From assembly GCA_026390695.1 (NCBI GenBank), contig JAPLFL010000090.1:1-64000 (forward strand): DNA of 64,000 bases. The letters run 5' to 3'. The position numbers were made by a program, and so were the translations under genes. The DNA comes from Candidatus Kapaibacterium sp. GTDB lineage: Bacteria > Bacteroidota > Ignavibacteria > Kapaibacteriales > UBA2268. The first letter of the stretch is position 1. The number at the start of each line of letters is the position of its first letter. The notes beneath the pieces were generated by a model, which was not told the origin of the DNA, searched no databases, and saw nothing but the letters and a program-made list of their open reading frames with translations. Of this stretch, positions 27,321 through 36,300 are shown piece by piece.

Positions 27321-27932
27321 ATGAAATTAAAGTATCTCACTTTTGACGTAAATTTTGCAACAATAGCTATTCTTATAGGCTTGGCTTGGCTTTTGTTCTT
27401 ATGCCATATGGCTTGTGGCGCTGAAGTGCGTATATCAGACCAAGGCAGAAAAATATTGATTGAGAACTTCGAAGGCTGTCAGAAATATCTTGGAAACGAC
27501 AAATACACAACTTATTTGTGTCCGGCAAAAGTAAAGACTATTGGCTTTGGGAACTGCTCTCATGCCAAAACTGGGCTTGTGATTGATAAGGCTACTTGCC
27601 GTGTTTATTTGATGGAAGATTGTGCTAAATTTGAAAAATATGTTGGCAGTATTATCAGTCGTAAAATGCAGTGGCACGAAGCAGACGCGCTTGTATCGTT
27701 TTCGTTTAATCTTGGTAAAAGAATAACTGGAGATTTAAGACAATATATTGAAACAGGCAAAACGCAAGCAGTAAAAGCAAAAATAAATCTTTATTGCAGA
27801 GCAAAAGTAAACGGAGTATTAACCGAGCTTCGCGGCTTAAAGCGCCGTAGGACAGCAGAAGCGAACTGGTACGAAAAAGGAGACACAAATCAAAATTCCC
27901 TCTTAGAAAAGAGGGGTAGGGGAGATTTATAA
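27321..27932 (+). CDS. GH24 lysozyme with signal anchor (endolysin)
   Basis: 203 residues from ATG 27321. A membrane or signal-arrest helix spans ~12-32, then a T4/P21-type lysozyme domain. The E-C-T triad is visible: Glu51 (ENFEGC), Cys67 (YLCPAKV) and Thr73 (KTIGFG), with five residues between Cys and Thr as in the family; the Glu-Cys spacing is longer than the usual eight. It should cleave the MurNAc-GlcNAc bond; export by its own anchor would resemble the P21 SAR endolysins. Its stop overlaps the next start. Confidence 0.78.
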   Translation: MKLKYLTFDVNFATIAILIGLAWLLFLCHMACGAEVRISDQGRKILIENFEGCQKYLGNDKYTTYLCPAKVKTIGFGNCSHAKTGLVIDKATCRVYLMEDCAKFEKYVGSIISRKMQWHEADALVSFSFNLGKRITGDLRQYIETGKTQAVKAKINLYCRAKVNGVLTELRGLKRRRTAEANWYEKGDTNQNSLLEKRGRGDL

Positions 27933-28444
27933 TGAGTGGAAAAATAACAATCGGACTTGCAATATTTTTGGTGGCTGTTGGAATTATAATTGGCGGCTTG
28001 ATCCAGACTTCATGCAACGAAAATCCCGTGCGTGTTCGCGAAGTGAATCACACGGATACGGTTTATACTATTTCCGTTTTATCACCGGAAACAAAAACTA
28101 TAACCGCAACAAAAATCAAGCGTTTGCACGATACAATAATCACTTTTTTGCATGATACTTTGCACATCACAAAAAACGATACTGTTTTAAATAACGTAAA
28201 ACCGTTTGTAGCTTTTGATACAATCATCACAAAGCAAAGCGATTCATGTTTAAATGTTTATTTCTTCCCAGAAAACTATTTTAAACATGACTGGCACTTT
28301 GCGCCGGACACGTCAAAAACTATTACAACAAAAGATTCAGTGTTTTCACAAACACAGGCTAAAGATTATTGGATTATTCCTTATGACAAATATATTGTAA
28401 GTGGTTTAGTTGGCTATTGCATACGGATTTTAGTAACGAAATAA
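27932..28444 (+). CDS. Spanin-like or periplasmic membrane protein
   Basis: 170 residues; N-terminal hydrophobic helix (~6-27) then a polar, Thr/Asp-rich tail. Directly after the lysozyme with an ATGA-type overlap, the classic position of an Rz-like inner-membrane spanin. No Rz homology seen, so this is a positional call. Confidence 0.45.
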   Translation: MSGKITIGLAIFLVAVGIIIGGLIQTSCNENPVRVREVNHTDTVYTISVLSPETKTITATKIKRLHDTIITFLHDTLHITKNDTVLNNVKPFVAFDTIITKQSDSCLNVYFFPENYFKHDWHFAPDTSKTITTKDSVFSQTQAKDYWIIPYDKYIVSGLVGYCIRILVTK

Positions 28445-28454
28445 AAGAAGCAAC

Positions 28455-29273
28455 ATGGAAATTAAAACAACGGCATTTGGGCAGGTGATAGTAAGAGAAA
28501 TTGAAAAATTTATGCAATCACCATGTCTTGAAGCAACGAACAATAATGATGGTGAATGTCTTTATAATTTAATTCAGGAATTTGATCAGCTTCAGCCCGC
28601 CGGAAACAAGAAACTCCAACGCAGCCGTCAGATGGCTTATTGTGCAATGACCGCAACTGTTATTCTTGACCGCGCATTTCATACAATGGGTTATCAAAAC
28701 CCAGTTCGCGCTTCAGGTGCAAAAGAATTTATTAATGTTGGTCGTCAAAACCATTTAAGATTAAGAACTGATAAAAATCCTGCTCCGGGCGCAATTATGC
28801 TTACTGAATCAGTTGGTCAAAATGGATCAACCTCTGGTTATCATGCCGGTTTGGTATGGTACGTAAACGGTAACACGGTTGGAACATTTGAGGGCAATAC
28901 TTCTCCCGGATATATCTGGGCATCTGATACTTGTGTGGTAAAAGGAAACCGTGATGGAATATTTTTAAAACAGCGTACAAAAAATTCAATAGCTTCTTTC
29001 ATCCACGTAGAAGAGTTTTTTGATAATTTAATTGCAAGTTATTCAACTGCCGAATTTGTGAACACTTTTTCAGGTCTGAATGAAGGTGAATTTTGTGCAA
29101 CAGACATTGAAACACAAAACACCAACACAGAAGAAAGCTCAGACGACGTGGAAGGCACACTAACGCCCGATCCAGTGGAAAACACAGACGGAGTATTCGC
29201 GAGCCTTGGCTCGTATGCTGTCCCGCTTGTAATATTCGGTGCAATTTCAGCATATTTTATATTTAAAAAATAA
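28455..29273 (+). CDS. CHAP-like peptidoglycan hydrolase with C-terminal membrane anchor
   Basis: 272 residues. Cys63 (MAYCAMTAT), a His near 130 (GYHAGLVW) and a downstream FEGNT fit a CHAP/NlpC-type Cys-His peptidase. An acidic Thr-rich linker leads to a C-terminal transmembrane helix (YAVPLVIFGAISAYFIF) and KK. Anchoring suggests a virion-borne entry lysin rather than a soluble endolysin. Related in layout to the protein at 29896. Confidence 0.65.
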   Translation: MEIKTTAFGQVIVREIEKFMQSPCLEATNNNDGECLYNLIQEFDQLQPAGNKKLQRSRQMAYCAMTATVILDRAFHTMGYQNPVRASGAKEFINVGRQNHLRLRTDKNPAPGAIMLTESVGQNGSTSGYHAGLVWYVNGNTVGTFEGNTSPGYIWASDTCVVKGNRDGIFLKQRTKNSIASFIHVEEFFDNLIASYSTAEFVNTFSGLNEGEFCATDIETQNTNTEESSDDVEGTLTPDPVENTDGVFASLGSYAVPLVIFGAISAYFIFKK

Positions 29274-29283
29274 AGGGTAAATC

Positions 29284-29487
29284 ATGGATGATCCGAATTA
29301 CACAGGCACTTATCTTGCCACACTCGAAGGGCTTGGCAATGGGGGTGATGCAACGGACGGAGGCACGGACGCCTGCCCGCCTTGCGAAGCCGGCATGGCT
29401 TGGTGGTGGTTGATTGTTGCAGCGGCAACGGGAGCTTTTATTGCTAACTTTATTCCAATACCGGGAGGGAAAAAACGTGGAAAATAA
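29284..29487 (+). CDS. Small virion membrane protein, YLATLEGLG motif
   Basis: 67 residues: YLATLEGLGNGG near the start (cf. YLATLEGLSET in the 12921 product), an Asp/Thr-rich segment with CPPC, and one membrane helix (WWWLIVAAATGAFIANFI) with a basic tail. First of four consecutive tiny membrane proteins. Confidence 0.6.
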   Translation: MDDPNYTGTYLATLEGLGNGGDATDGGTDACPPCEAGMAWWWLIVAAATGAFIANFIPIPGGKKRGK

Positions 29488-29584
29488 TACTTGTAAATGT
29501 TTAGTAGAAGACAAAGCAATGAGTTATGTCTATTTATTAGGGATGTTGTTGCTTGCGGCTTACGCAGGTTATAGTTTTAAATAA
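29477..29584 (+). CDS. Tiny membrane protein (35 aa, GTG start)
   Basis: GTG at 29477 overlaps the previous stop by 11 bp and follows GGGAGGGAAAAAAC. The product has a Cys-containing start (ENNTCKCLVEDK) and one helix (YVYLLGMLLLAAYAGYSF). Included because size, overlap and layout match its neighbours. Confidence 0.5.
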   Translation: MENNTCKCLVEDKAMSYVYLLGMLLLAAYAGYSFK

Positions 29585-29593
29585 GGAAAAACT

Positions 29594-29722
29594 ATGGAAA
29601 ATCAATTTAGTTATTTTGGTGAACTTGCTCCGACAGACGGCTCGCTGACTGGTTGGGAAACGGCTTGTCTTGCGACTTTGGTAATAGCTCTTGGTTTTAT
29701 AATTGTTAAATATATGAAATAA
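29594..29722 (+). CDS. Tiny membrane protein (42 aa), YFGEL motif
   Basis: AAGGAAAAACT precedes the ATG. MENQFSYFGELAPTDGS then a C-terminal helix (ACLATLVIALGFIIV) and KYMK. Same plan as its neighbours. Confidence 0.58.
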   Translation: MENQFSYFGELAPTDGSLTGWETACLATLVIALGFIIVKYMK

Positions 29723-29733
29723 AAGGTTTAAAA

Positions 29734-29895
29734 ATGGAAAATAATATTAATAACTTTATGGGCTTCGGTGAAATGGTGAACAAAGATGCACAGCCCGCGC
29801 CAGCAGAAGGCGAAACCTGCCAATCTTCAACAACTCTTATCGTAGGAGCAATATTGTTCTTCGTTATGGGTGCAATGCTCGGAAGAGGCTTCTAA
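29734..29895 (+). CDS. Tiny membrane protein (53 aa), GFGEM motif
   Basis: MENNINNFMGFGEM, an Ala/Pro-rich segment with one Cys, and a C-terminal helix (LIVGAILFFVMGAMLG). The stop abuts the next ATG (TAA ATG). Confidence 0.58.
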   Translation: MENNINNFMGFGEMVNKDAQPAPAEGETCQSSTTLIVGAILFFVMGAMLGRGF

Positions 29896-30594
29896 ATGGC
29901 ACTCGTAACGCGCTTAGGTTATGAAATTGTGAATCAGGCTGTGGCATGGGTTACACCTGAAAGTATTTGCACAGAAGACTATATTAATGGTCATTATGTA
30001 AATACCAGTTCGTGTATCGACACAGTTTATAATACATATTACGGCAAAGAAAACGTTACGCAGGAAGCCTATTGCACAATCTTTGCATGGATTGTTATTG
30101 ATGGCGCTTGTAAATCTCTTGGATTAGAAAATATCTTACCTAAATCGACCGGCGGAGCATATATTTTTGATAAAGTCAAAAAAGATGGATCAATGCGAGT
30201 GGACGGGACGCCCGCCGTCGGTAGTTTTATGCGTAGGAAATCACCGGCTTCGGATTCAGGCTGGCACTCTGGAATTGTTGTCAAAGTGGACAATGATAGA
30301 ATTTATACGATTGAAGGAAATTCGAGTTTCAATTATGCCGGGAATAAATATGAAGGGATTTGGGGACACTCTTACACTTGGGATGATGTCTCAAAACAAG
30401 GTATGCAGTTTTGTCACACCGAGGAAATGTACGGAACCGATGACACGCTTGAGGTGAATTATGATGTTTCTGCTTTTGATGACGGAAGCACTTTCACAAT
30501 ACTGGGAATTTCACCCGTTGGCATTGGTATTGGAACACTTTTATTGTTAGGAACCGGAATTTGGGCTTATAATAAATACTATGCTAAAAAATGA
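29896..30594 (+). CDS. Second CHAP-like peptidoglycan hydrolase with C-terminal anchor
   Basis: 232 residues. Cys60 (EAYCTIFAW), a His near 124 (GWHSGIVV) and TIEGNSS match the layout of the 28455 product, so the two are probably diverged paralogues. Ends in a transmembrane helix (GIGIGTLLLLGTGIWAY) and NKYYAKK. Likely a virion-associated cell-wall enzyme. Confidence 0.65.
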   Translation: MALVTRLGYEIVNQAVAWVTPESICTEDYINGHYVNTSSCIDTVYNTYYGKENVTQEAYCTIFAWIVIDGACKSLGLENILPKSTGGAYIFDKVKKDGSMRVDGTPAVGSFMRRKSPASDSGWHSGIVVKVDNDRIYTIEGNSSFNYAGNKYEGIWGHSYTWDDVSKQGMQFCHTEEMYGTDDTLEVNYDVSAFDDGSTFTILGISPVGIGIGTLLLLGTGIWAYNKYYAKK

Positions 30595-30688
30595 GCCATA
30601 CAAAACATCATATTATAAATAAAAATGCTTTAAAAGCGAAATACAGTGGTTATGCCTCAAAACATAGAACTAATGCGGAGATACAAAG

Positions 30689-30955
30689 ATGAGTAATTAC
30701 GTTAGCGCACAAGAACACGAAAGACGATTAAATATTTGCACTTCATCTTGCTGGATGAATGGAATATTAAAAAACAAGCCCGTTCCACGTGGGGATATAA
30801 AAAATATAGTGATTGAAAACTGGAAAAACGGATATGATTTATATGAATATCCAACGGATGACCCGAACCCAACTTATGTGTGTTCACTTTGCGGTTGTGC
30901 CGTTGTCGATAAAGCTGGATTTGCAGAAAATCACTGTCCTGCCGGATTGTGGTAA
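30689..30955 (+). CDS. Small zinc-ribbon-like protein
   Basis: 88 residues. CTSSC in the N-terminal third and CSLCGC plus HC near the C-terminus could bind zinc. No helix pair for DNA binding is evident; function unknown. Confidence 0.5.
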   Translation: MSNYVSAQEHERRLNICTSSCWMNGILKNKPVPRGDIKNIVIENWKNGYDLYEYPTDDPNPTYVCSLCGCAVVDKAGFAENHCPAGLW

Positions 30956-30991
30956 ATAGGAAATAATTTAAAATATAAAAGGATTTACAAA

Positions 30992-31717
30992 ATGAATGGA
31001 TCAAAAGATATTAACACTCTTTGCGGGCTTGAAGGCGTAAACGTAGCAGATCAAATTCTGTCGTTAAACGAGAAGCTCAAACGTGTTGGAGTGCCGTATT
31101 ACATGGTTGGTAAAATCAACTCTGCAAAAAGCAAGCGCAGAAAAGACGGCAGACCTGTTTATGAAACAAGTTGGAGGAAGCGCTCTGATTCTCTTTCGGC
31201 TGAGTTGAACAATAAATTTCCGAACGCTTCTTATTCCTCAACTAAATCAGTTGAAAAACGTTTAAAAGCTGACTATGGAATTAAATTAGCTGATTTAATC
31301 AGACCTTCGACAACTGATTCTGCAATCGAACGTGCTAAAGCATTTGTTGAAAACAAAAAAGACGAAGCCTTAGCCAAAGAAGCTAAAAAAACAATCAAAG
31401 CCGATCACCCAAAAGAGGGAAAGAAAACTCAAGCAGAACTTGCCAAAGAAAGAGAAACAGCTCGCAAGACCAAAGCAGCAGAGAAAAAAGCCAAAAAAGC
31501 TCCGAAAGTGGAAGCAAAGCCGGAGCCAAAGGTAGAAGTTAAGCACGAAGAAAAACCAAAACCTATTCACAAACCAGCGGAGAAAAAAGTGGAACATAAG
31601 CCAGAACCAAAGCCTGAACCTAAAAGAGAGGAATCGAAACCAACAGGTATTGATCCTGCAACACAGGCAATTCTTGACGCTTTGAATGATGTTAAAAATG
31701 ATGTTAAAAATTATTAA
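30992..31717 (+). CDS. Lys/Glu/Pro-rich protein, hypothetical
   Basis: 241 residues. A small N-terminal domain (LCGLEGVNVADQ; ~1-110) followed by a long Lys/Ala/Glu then Pro-Glu-Pro-Lys linker (EPKVEVKHEEKPKPIHKP). The extended tail could bind DNA or span a layer of the particle. Ends in DALNDVKNDVKNY. Confidence 0.5.
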   Translation: MNGSKDINTLCGLEGVNVADQILSLNEKLKRVGVPYYMVGKINSAKSKRRKDGRPVYETSWRKRSDSLSAELNNKFPNASYSSTKSVEKRLKADYGIKLADLIRPSTTDSAIERAKAFVENKKDEALAKEAKKTIKADHPKEGKKTQAELAKERETARKTKAAEKKAKKAPKVEAKPEPKVEVKHEEKPKPIHKPAEKKVEHKPEPKPEPKREESKPTGIDPATQAILDALNDVKNDVKNY

Positions 31718-31732
31718 TCAGTAAGGGTAAAT

Positions 31733-31951
31733 ATGGATTACAGAGATTTATTTGGAGATAAAGTTGTTGAAATACTTGCTGAGTTTGGATCAAAAGCCGG
31801 CAAAAAAACTGAATTTGTCGTAGAGAAGTTCAACAGCCTGTTTGAGAAATTAATGCGTGTTGCTAAAATGCTTGGTCTTACTCAAGATGAGGTTGAGCGC
31901 GTGGTGGCTTACAATATGATTGTCGGGCTTGAATCACAAGTTAAGGGCTAA
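31733..31951 (+). CDS. Small helical protein, hypothetical
   Basis: 72 residues, amphipathic helices throughout, no membrane helix. GTG of the next gene follows 3 bp after its stop. No family recognised. Confidence 0.5.
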   Translation: MDYRDLFGDKVVEILAEFGSKAGKKTEFVVEKFNSLFEKLMRVAKMLGLTQDEVERVVAYNMIVGLESQVKG

Positions 31952-31954
31952 ACG

Positions 31955-32554
31955 GTGGCTAATAGTTATTCAACTGAATATAATCAAAACGTAATCAAAA
32001 CCGTGGCAGAGGCTAACGGTTTTGATCCTTGCGTTTTGTTAGCTATGGCTTCGATTGAGAGCAATTTCAATAATGCAGCTTATAATTCAGGAGGTTATGC
32101 TGGTCTATTCCAGCTATCGGACGGTTATTCCGGTTTAACTGGTGATGACCGTTTTGATCCTAAGCTGAACACACAGGCAACGATTCAAGGAATGAAGCGA
32201 AACCGTAAATATGTTGAAAATGCTGGAATAGCCTTTGAGCCGTGGATGTACTATTTGGCTCATCAGCAAGGCGCAAAAGGTTTTACGGACATTCTTGCAA
32301 ATTACAACACACCGATTGACCAAGCGCCTCACTCTGCAAATATGCTTAATCAGGCAAAAAGTATAACGAAAGGACGCTCTTGTTATCCTTATCGGACTGC
32401 CGGAGATTTCTTGGAGTGCTGGAAGTCTGTTTTTAATGAAAAATACGAAAAATATTGTGGTACAATGGTCGATGACGGCACTGGTACGTTTGCCGTGGTG
32501 CTTATCGGAACTGCAATATTCGCAATTATGAAATATTATTTTAAATTATTTTAA
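31955..32554 (+). CDS. Lytic transglycosylase (SLT fold) with C-terminal membrane anchor
   Basis: 199 residues from a GTG. LLAMASIESNFN places the catalytic Glu at ~35; GGYAGLFQLS is the second SLT signature block. C-terminal transmembrane helix (FAVVLIGTAIFAIMKYYF). It cleaves glycan strands without water and, being anchored, is probably carried in the particle for entry. Resembles in concept P7 of PRD1. Confidence 0.75.
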   Translation: MANSYSTEYNQNVIKTVAEANGFDPCVLLAMASIESNFNNAAYNSGGYAGLFQLSDGYSGLTGDDRFDPKLNTQATIQGMKRNRKYVENAGIAFEPWMYYLAHQQGAKGFTDILANYNTPIDQAPHSANMLNQAKSITKGRSCYPYRTAGDFLECWKSVFNEKYEKYCGTMVDDGTGTFAVVLIGTAIFAIMKYYFKLF

Positions 32555-32564
32555 GGAAAAAACA

Positions 32565-32804
32565 ATGATGGAAAACCCTTCAAACAGCGACGGGAACCTC
32601 GCTGGTTTAAGTATAAGCAAGCTAAAAAACAAGATTTTTGGCAAAGCTAAAATTACAGATAAGTACAAAAAGCTGAAACCCGGACAAGCAATCCGTAGTA
32701 TCGACAGCGACGTAAAGAAGCTCAAAAAAGCTCGTCAAACCTTTATGAAAGCATGGAACAAAGCCAAAACAGCAGCTAAAAAAGTAACTAAAAAGAAAAA
32801 ATAA
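32565..32804 (+). CDS. Small highly basic protein
   Basis: 79 residues, more than a quarter Lys, ending KKVTKKKK; DGNLAGLS near the N-terminus. Might condense or bind viral DNA. Stop overlaps the next start (TAATG). Confidence 0.5.
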   Translation: MMENPSNSDGNLAGLSISKLKNKIFGKAKITDKYKKLKPGQAIRSIDSDVKKLKKARQTFMKAWNKAKTAAKKVTKKKK

Positions 32805-32977
32805 TGTCAGATTCTCAGCCAGTTTGTAACTGTAATTGTGAAGATAAGCCAAACTACTCAGAAATGAGTGGTTTGGAAATCTTCTTTTATTTAACAGTGG
32901 GAGCCTTTTTAGCAATATTGCCAAACCTTGTTGGCTCGTATATTTACGATGAACATATAAAAGCAAAGAAGAAATAA
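32804..32977 (+). CDS. Small membrane protein with Cys-rich N-terminus (57 aa)
   Basis: ATG in the TAATG overlap with the previous gene. N-terminus VCNCNCEDK, then one helix (IFFYLTVGAFLAILPNLVG) and a basic end. Same type as the other small virion membrane proteins. Confidence 0.55.
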   Translation: MSDSQPVCNCNCEDKPNYSEMSGLEIFFYLTVGAFLAILPNLVGSYIYDEHIKAKKK

Positions 32978-32978
32978 A

Positions 32979-33389
32979 TTGAATATTCCAGAATACTCCG
33001 AAATACTTAGCCGGATGAGAAAACTTACTGACAAAATAGCTAAGTCGAAACGTTTATTGAAAAATAAACAAAACTGGTATGCTATTCAGGAAGCAATTAT
33101 GAGGTTTGTAAGTCCAAGGAATAAATTCAAGCAATACAGCGCTGAACGCAAGGAACTCACACGAATTGAAACTCAAAAACTTAACAAAAAGTTTGAAGAA
33201 TTGAATAATCCAAAAGATTATATTCTGAATCCTTATGAAACCGAAGAAGCCAAATATGATTTAATTATGAATAAATATATTAAAAAGCAAGAACTAAGCC
33301 TTGATGAAATAGATTTTGCATTAGAGAATTTTGCATTAGCAAATCAAATCCATAATAATTTACAAAAAATGAAAGCAAAAAAGAAATGA
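32979..33389 (+). CDS. Hypothetical protein with MNIP N-terminus
   Basis: 136 residues, TTG start 1 bp after the previous stop. Highly charged, helical. Starts MNIPEYSEIL, resembling the starts of the two giant proteins that follow (MNIPTRKEII and MNIPTRDEVV), so it may share a sorting signal with them. Overlaps the next gene by 4 bp (ATGA). Confidence 0.55.
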   Translation: MNIPEYSEILSRMRKLTDKIAKSKRLLKNKQNWYAIQEAIMRFVSPRNKFKQYSAERKELTRIETQKLNKKFEELNNPKDYILNPYETEEAKYDLIMNKYIKKQELSLDEIDFALENFALANQIHNNLQKMKAKKK

Positions 33390-36300
33390 ATATACCAACA
33401 AGAAAAGAAATTATCGGCAAATTTGCTATTTTAAGCGTAGATTTATCAAAGAGGTTTTATCAAAAAAGCATTGATGAGGTGGTAATTAACAATTCAACAC
33501 GGGGCATTGCAAAAACAATTTGCGAATTATCAGGATTGCCCTATGAAGACTTTTTAAAAAACTTACATTATAAAGACACGGACGCAGCACCACAGATAAA
33601 AGCCACAGCACCACCTGCCGAAACATATTGGGTTCCTGTGGAAAATAAAAAAAATCGTAAGTATGATGAAGAAATGTATTTCAAACATACTCAAATGTAT
33701 TATAAAAATTCTTATGCAGACAGCAATATTGCAACTTTAGAGCCTCAAATCACAAAACTTGAGAATGAATTAGAAGCAATCAAAGGGCAGCGCGGCGAAG
33801 AATTTGCTAAAAAACGGCAGATTTTAGAAGACGGATTGAAGGATTATAAAGCAAAGCGCCGTGAATACGTCAGGATCAAAGAAAAAGCAGAGCTGACTGA
33901 TATTGGCACAGGTCATTATACTGCAATTCAAAACATTATTGAACAATCGTTTAAAGATAACGGCGGAGTTTTACCTGAGAATATTCGCTTACAAAGAATA
34001 AAATATCTTGAAACATTCTCGCTTGCAAGCGGCGCCTGGGAATTTTATCCAACACCAGCTTCAATAGTTGATAAAATGATTGATGCGGCAGATATAGACC
34101 CACTGCGCCACCCAATGATTTTAGAACCAAGTGGTGGCAAAGGGAATATTCTTGACAAACTTTATGCAAAATACGGAAACGACGTAACGCTCCAAACAAT
34201 AGAGCTGAACCCGTCTAACAGAGAAATATTGACGCTGAAGGGTTATCGGTTAATGGGACGTGATTTTCTTGAAATGCCACCAGAACCGCTCTATGACCGT
34301 ATTTTGATGAACCCACCCTTTGAAGATGGTAGCGATATTAAACACGTGCTTCATGCTTTCAAATTTTTGAAACCTGACGGCAAACTTGTTTCGGTTATGA
34401 GCCGTGCTGCCCTTATTACAAACGCTCCGAAAAATATTGCTTTTGCGAGCTTTGTAAAACAAACAGGAGCAGTTGAACCACTGCCAGACGATTCCTTCCA
34501 TAATGCAGAACGAGCCGCAACCGTGAAAACCGTGTTAGTTAGCTTGTTAAAAGAAAGAGAAGTTAATACAAAAAGCGAAGTTGAAATAAATTTTGTTGCA
34601 GATTTGAAATTAAATGATTATTTTGCAGATGATTATAACAGCTCTGTTGTTTTCAAGGTTATTTCTCTTGAGCCAAAAATAGTTTTAAAAGATATTGTTA
34701 ATGAAAAGACAGTACCATACACAGTAAATAAAGATTTACCAAATTTACCTTTAAGATTTAAAAAACTAACAGAAGAGGAAGCTCATGGTATTCAATCCAA
34801 ATTACGGCTGGGTAAAAGCGCTCAGGGACAAAGACCCGATATTCATGGCGGATATAGTGCAGGAGAGCGACAAGACAATGGTGGAGGATATTGTAACGCG
34901 GCACGTCCTGACCCAGAATCCCTCGAATTTGCAGGGCTTGTCGATGCACGACCCGGACTCAGCCAACGACCAGCCGCTAACCACCTTGCAGAAAGCATTG
35001 CTAAGACTTTAAAGCCTCACCAGCGAGATGGAGCTAATCTTGCTATTGAGAGTATCCATAAATCAAATTCGTTCCTTCTTGCCGATGGCACAGGAGCAGG
35101 TAAAACCATGCAAGCCCTTGCTGTGGCTTATCATTTTGTAAAAGAACGGAACAAACCTGCTTTAATCGTAACAATCTCCGACACCGTGGCAGAGCAAGCC
35201 TTCATGGGTGATGCTGATAAACTTGGCATTAAACCTATGTTGAAATTGTTCCCCGGATTCAAGTCAGGTGAAGATGTTACTTCAATGCTCGACAATAATA
35301 AAATTTATTTATGCAAATATACTGATTTTATTGCTTTTGGCGGACTTAACCACCCACTAAGGCTTGCTCACTCAAAAGCAGTTGCGGAACGGGATGCTTG
35401 GCTAAAAATTCTTAACGGGCAGCTTGCAGGCTTAAAAAAAGAGTTTGAGCGCGGAGAAATGACCAAAAAAGAATATGAAAACGCTCGCAAAGCTGTAAAT
35501 GGAAACAAAGTCAATGAACAAAAGTTTTACGCTCCGATACTTGCATTAGAAGCGTGGGACGCTGAACAAGCCCGCGTGTTTGGCACTATTGGTAAAAAGT
35601 TTTCAACTATTGTTTTTGATGAGTGTCATAAAATCAAGAACTGGACTGATTACGATTTAACTGGAGATATAGCCGCCCGTCGTGCCGTTATGTTGTTACA
35701 AGGCTGTGGCTCTGCTTTGTTTATGAGTGCTACACCTGCCGATCGTGCCGATGCAATTATGTATTTAAAATATGCCGGACTTTATGAAAACGCAGACCAG
35801 TTCAGACGCTTCCTTGCAATGGCAGGGTTTAAGCACTCTCCAGAAGAGATCAATAACGTTGGAATCGTTATTAGACGCGAAAAGTGGGCGCTGCCTAAAA
35901 AAGCGGACAATTCGCTTGCTTTAGCTGCTATTGATCGCCGTTTTGAAGATATGACCGAAGATGGTTTGATGATTAAACGTGAGCTTAATTTACGTAACAT
36001 GAGTGTTGAAATCGTCAAAGTTGATATTCCACAAGCTGCAACGGAACTTGCAGATAGGATCAGACAATCATTTTTAGAGGATCAGGAAAACGATAGCAGT
36101 AAAGCCTCGCTTGCAAATATGCAAATGGAAACACTCAGAGCGCTTGAACCTTATAAGCTGAACTATACACGTGAGTTAGCAGAAAAAGAGCTTTCCGAAG
36201 GTAGAAATGTTGTGATTTTTGCAATGCTAAAAGACGAAGGTCAGGAAATGAAAAATTGGGACGACGTAAAAGCCGGAACGATTTTTGAATTATACAAACA

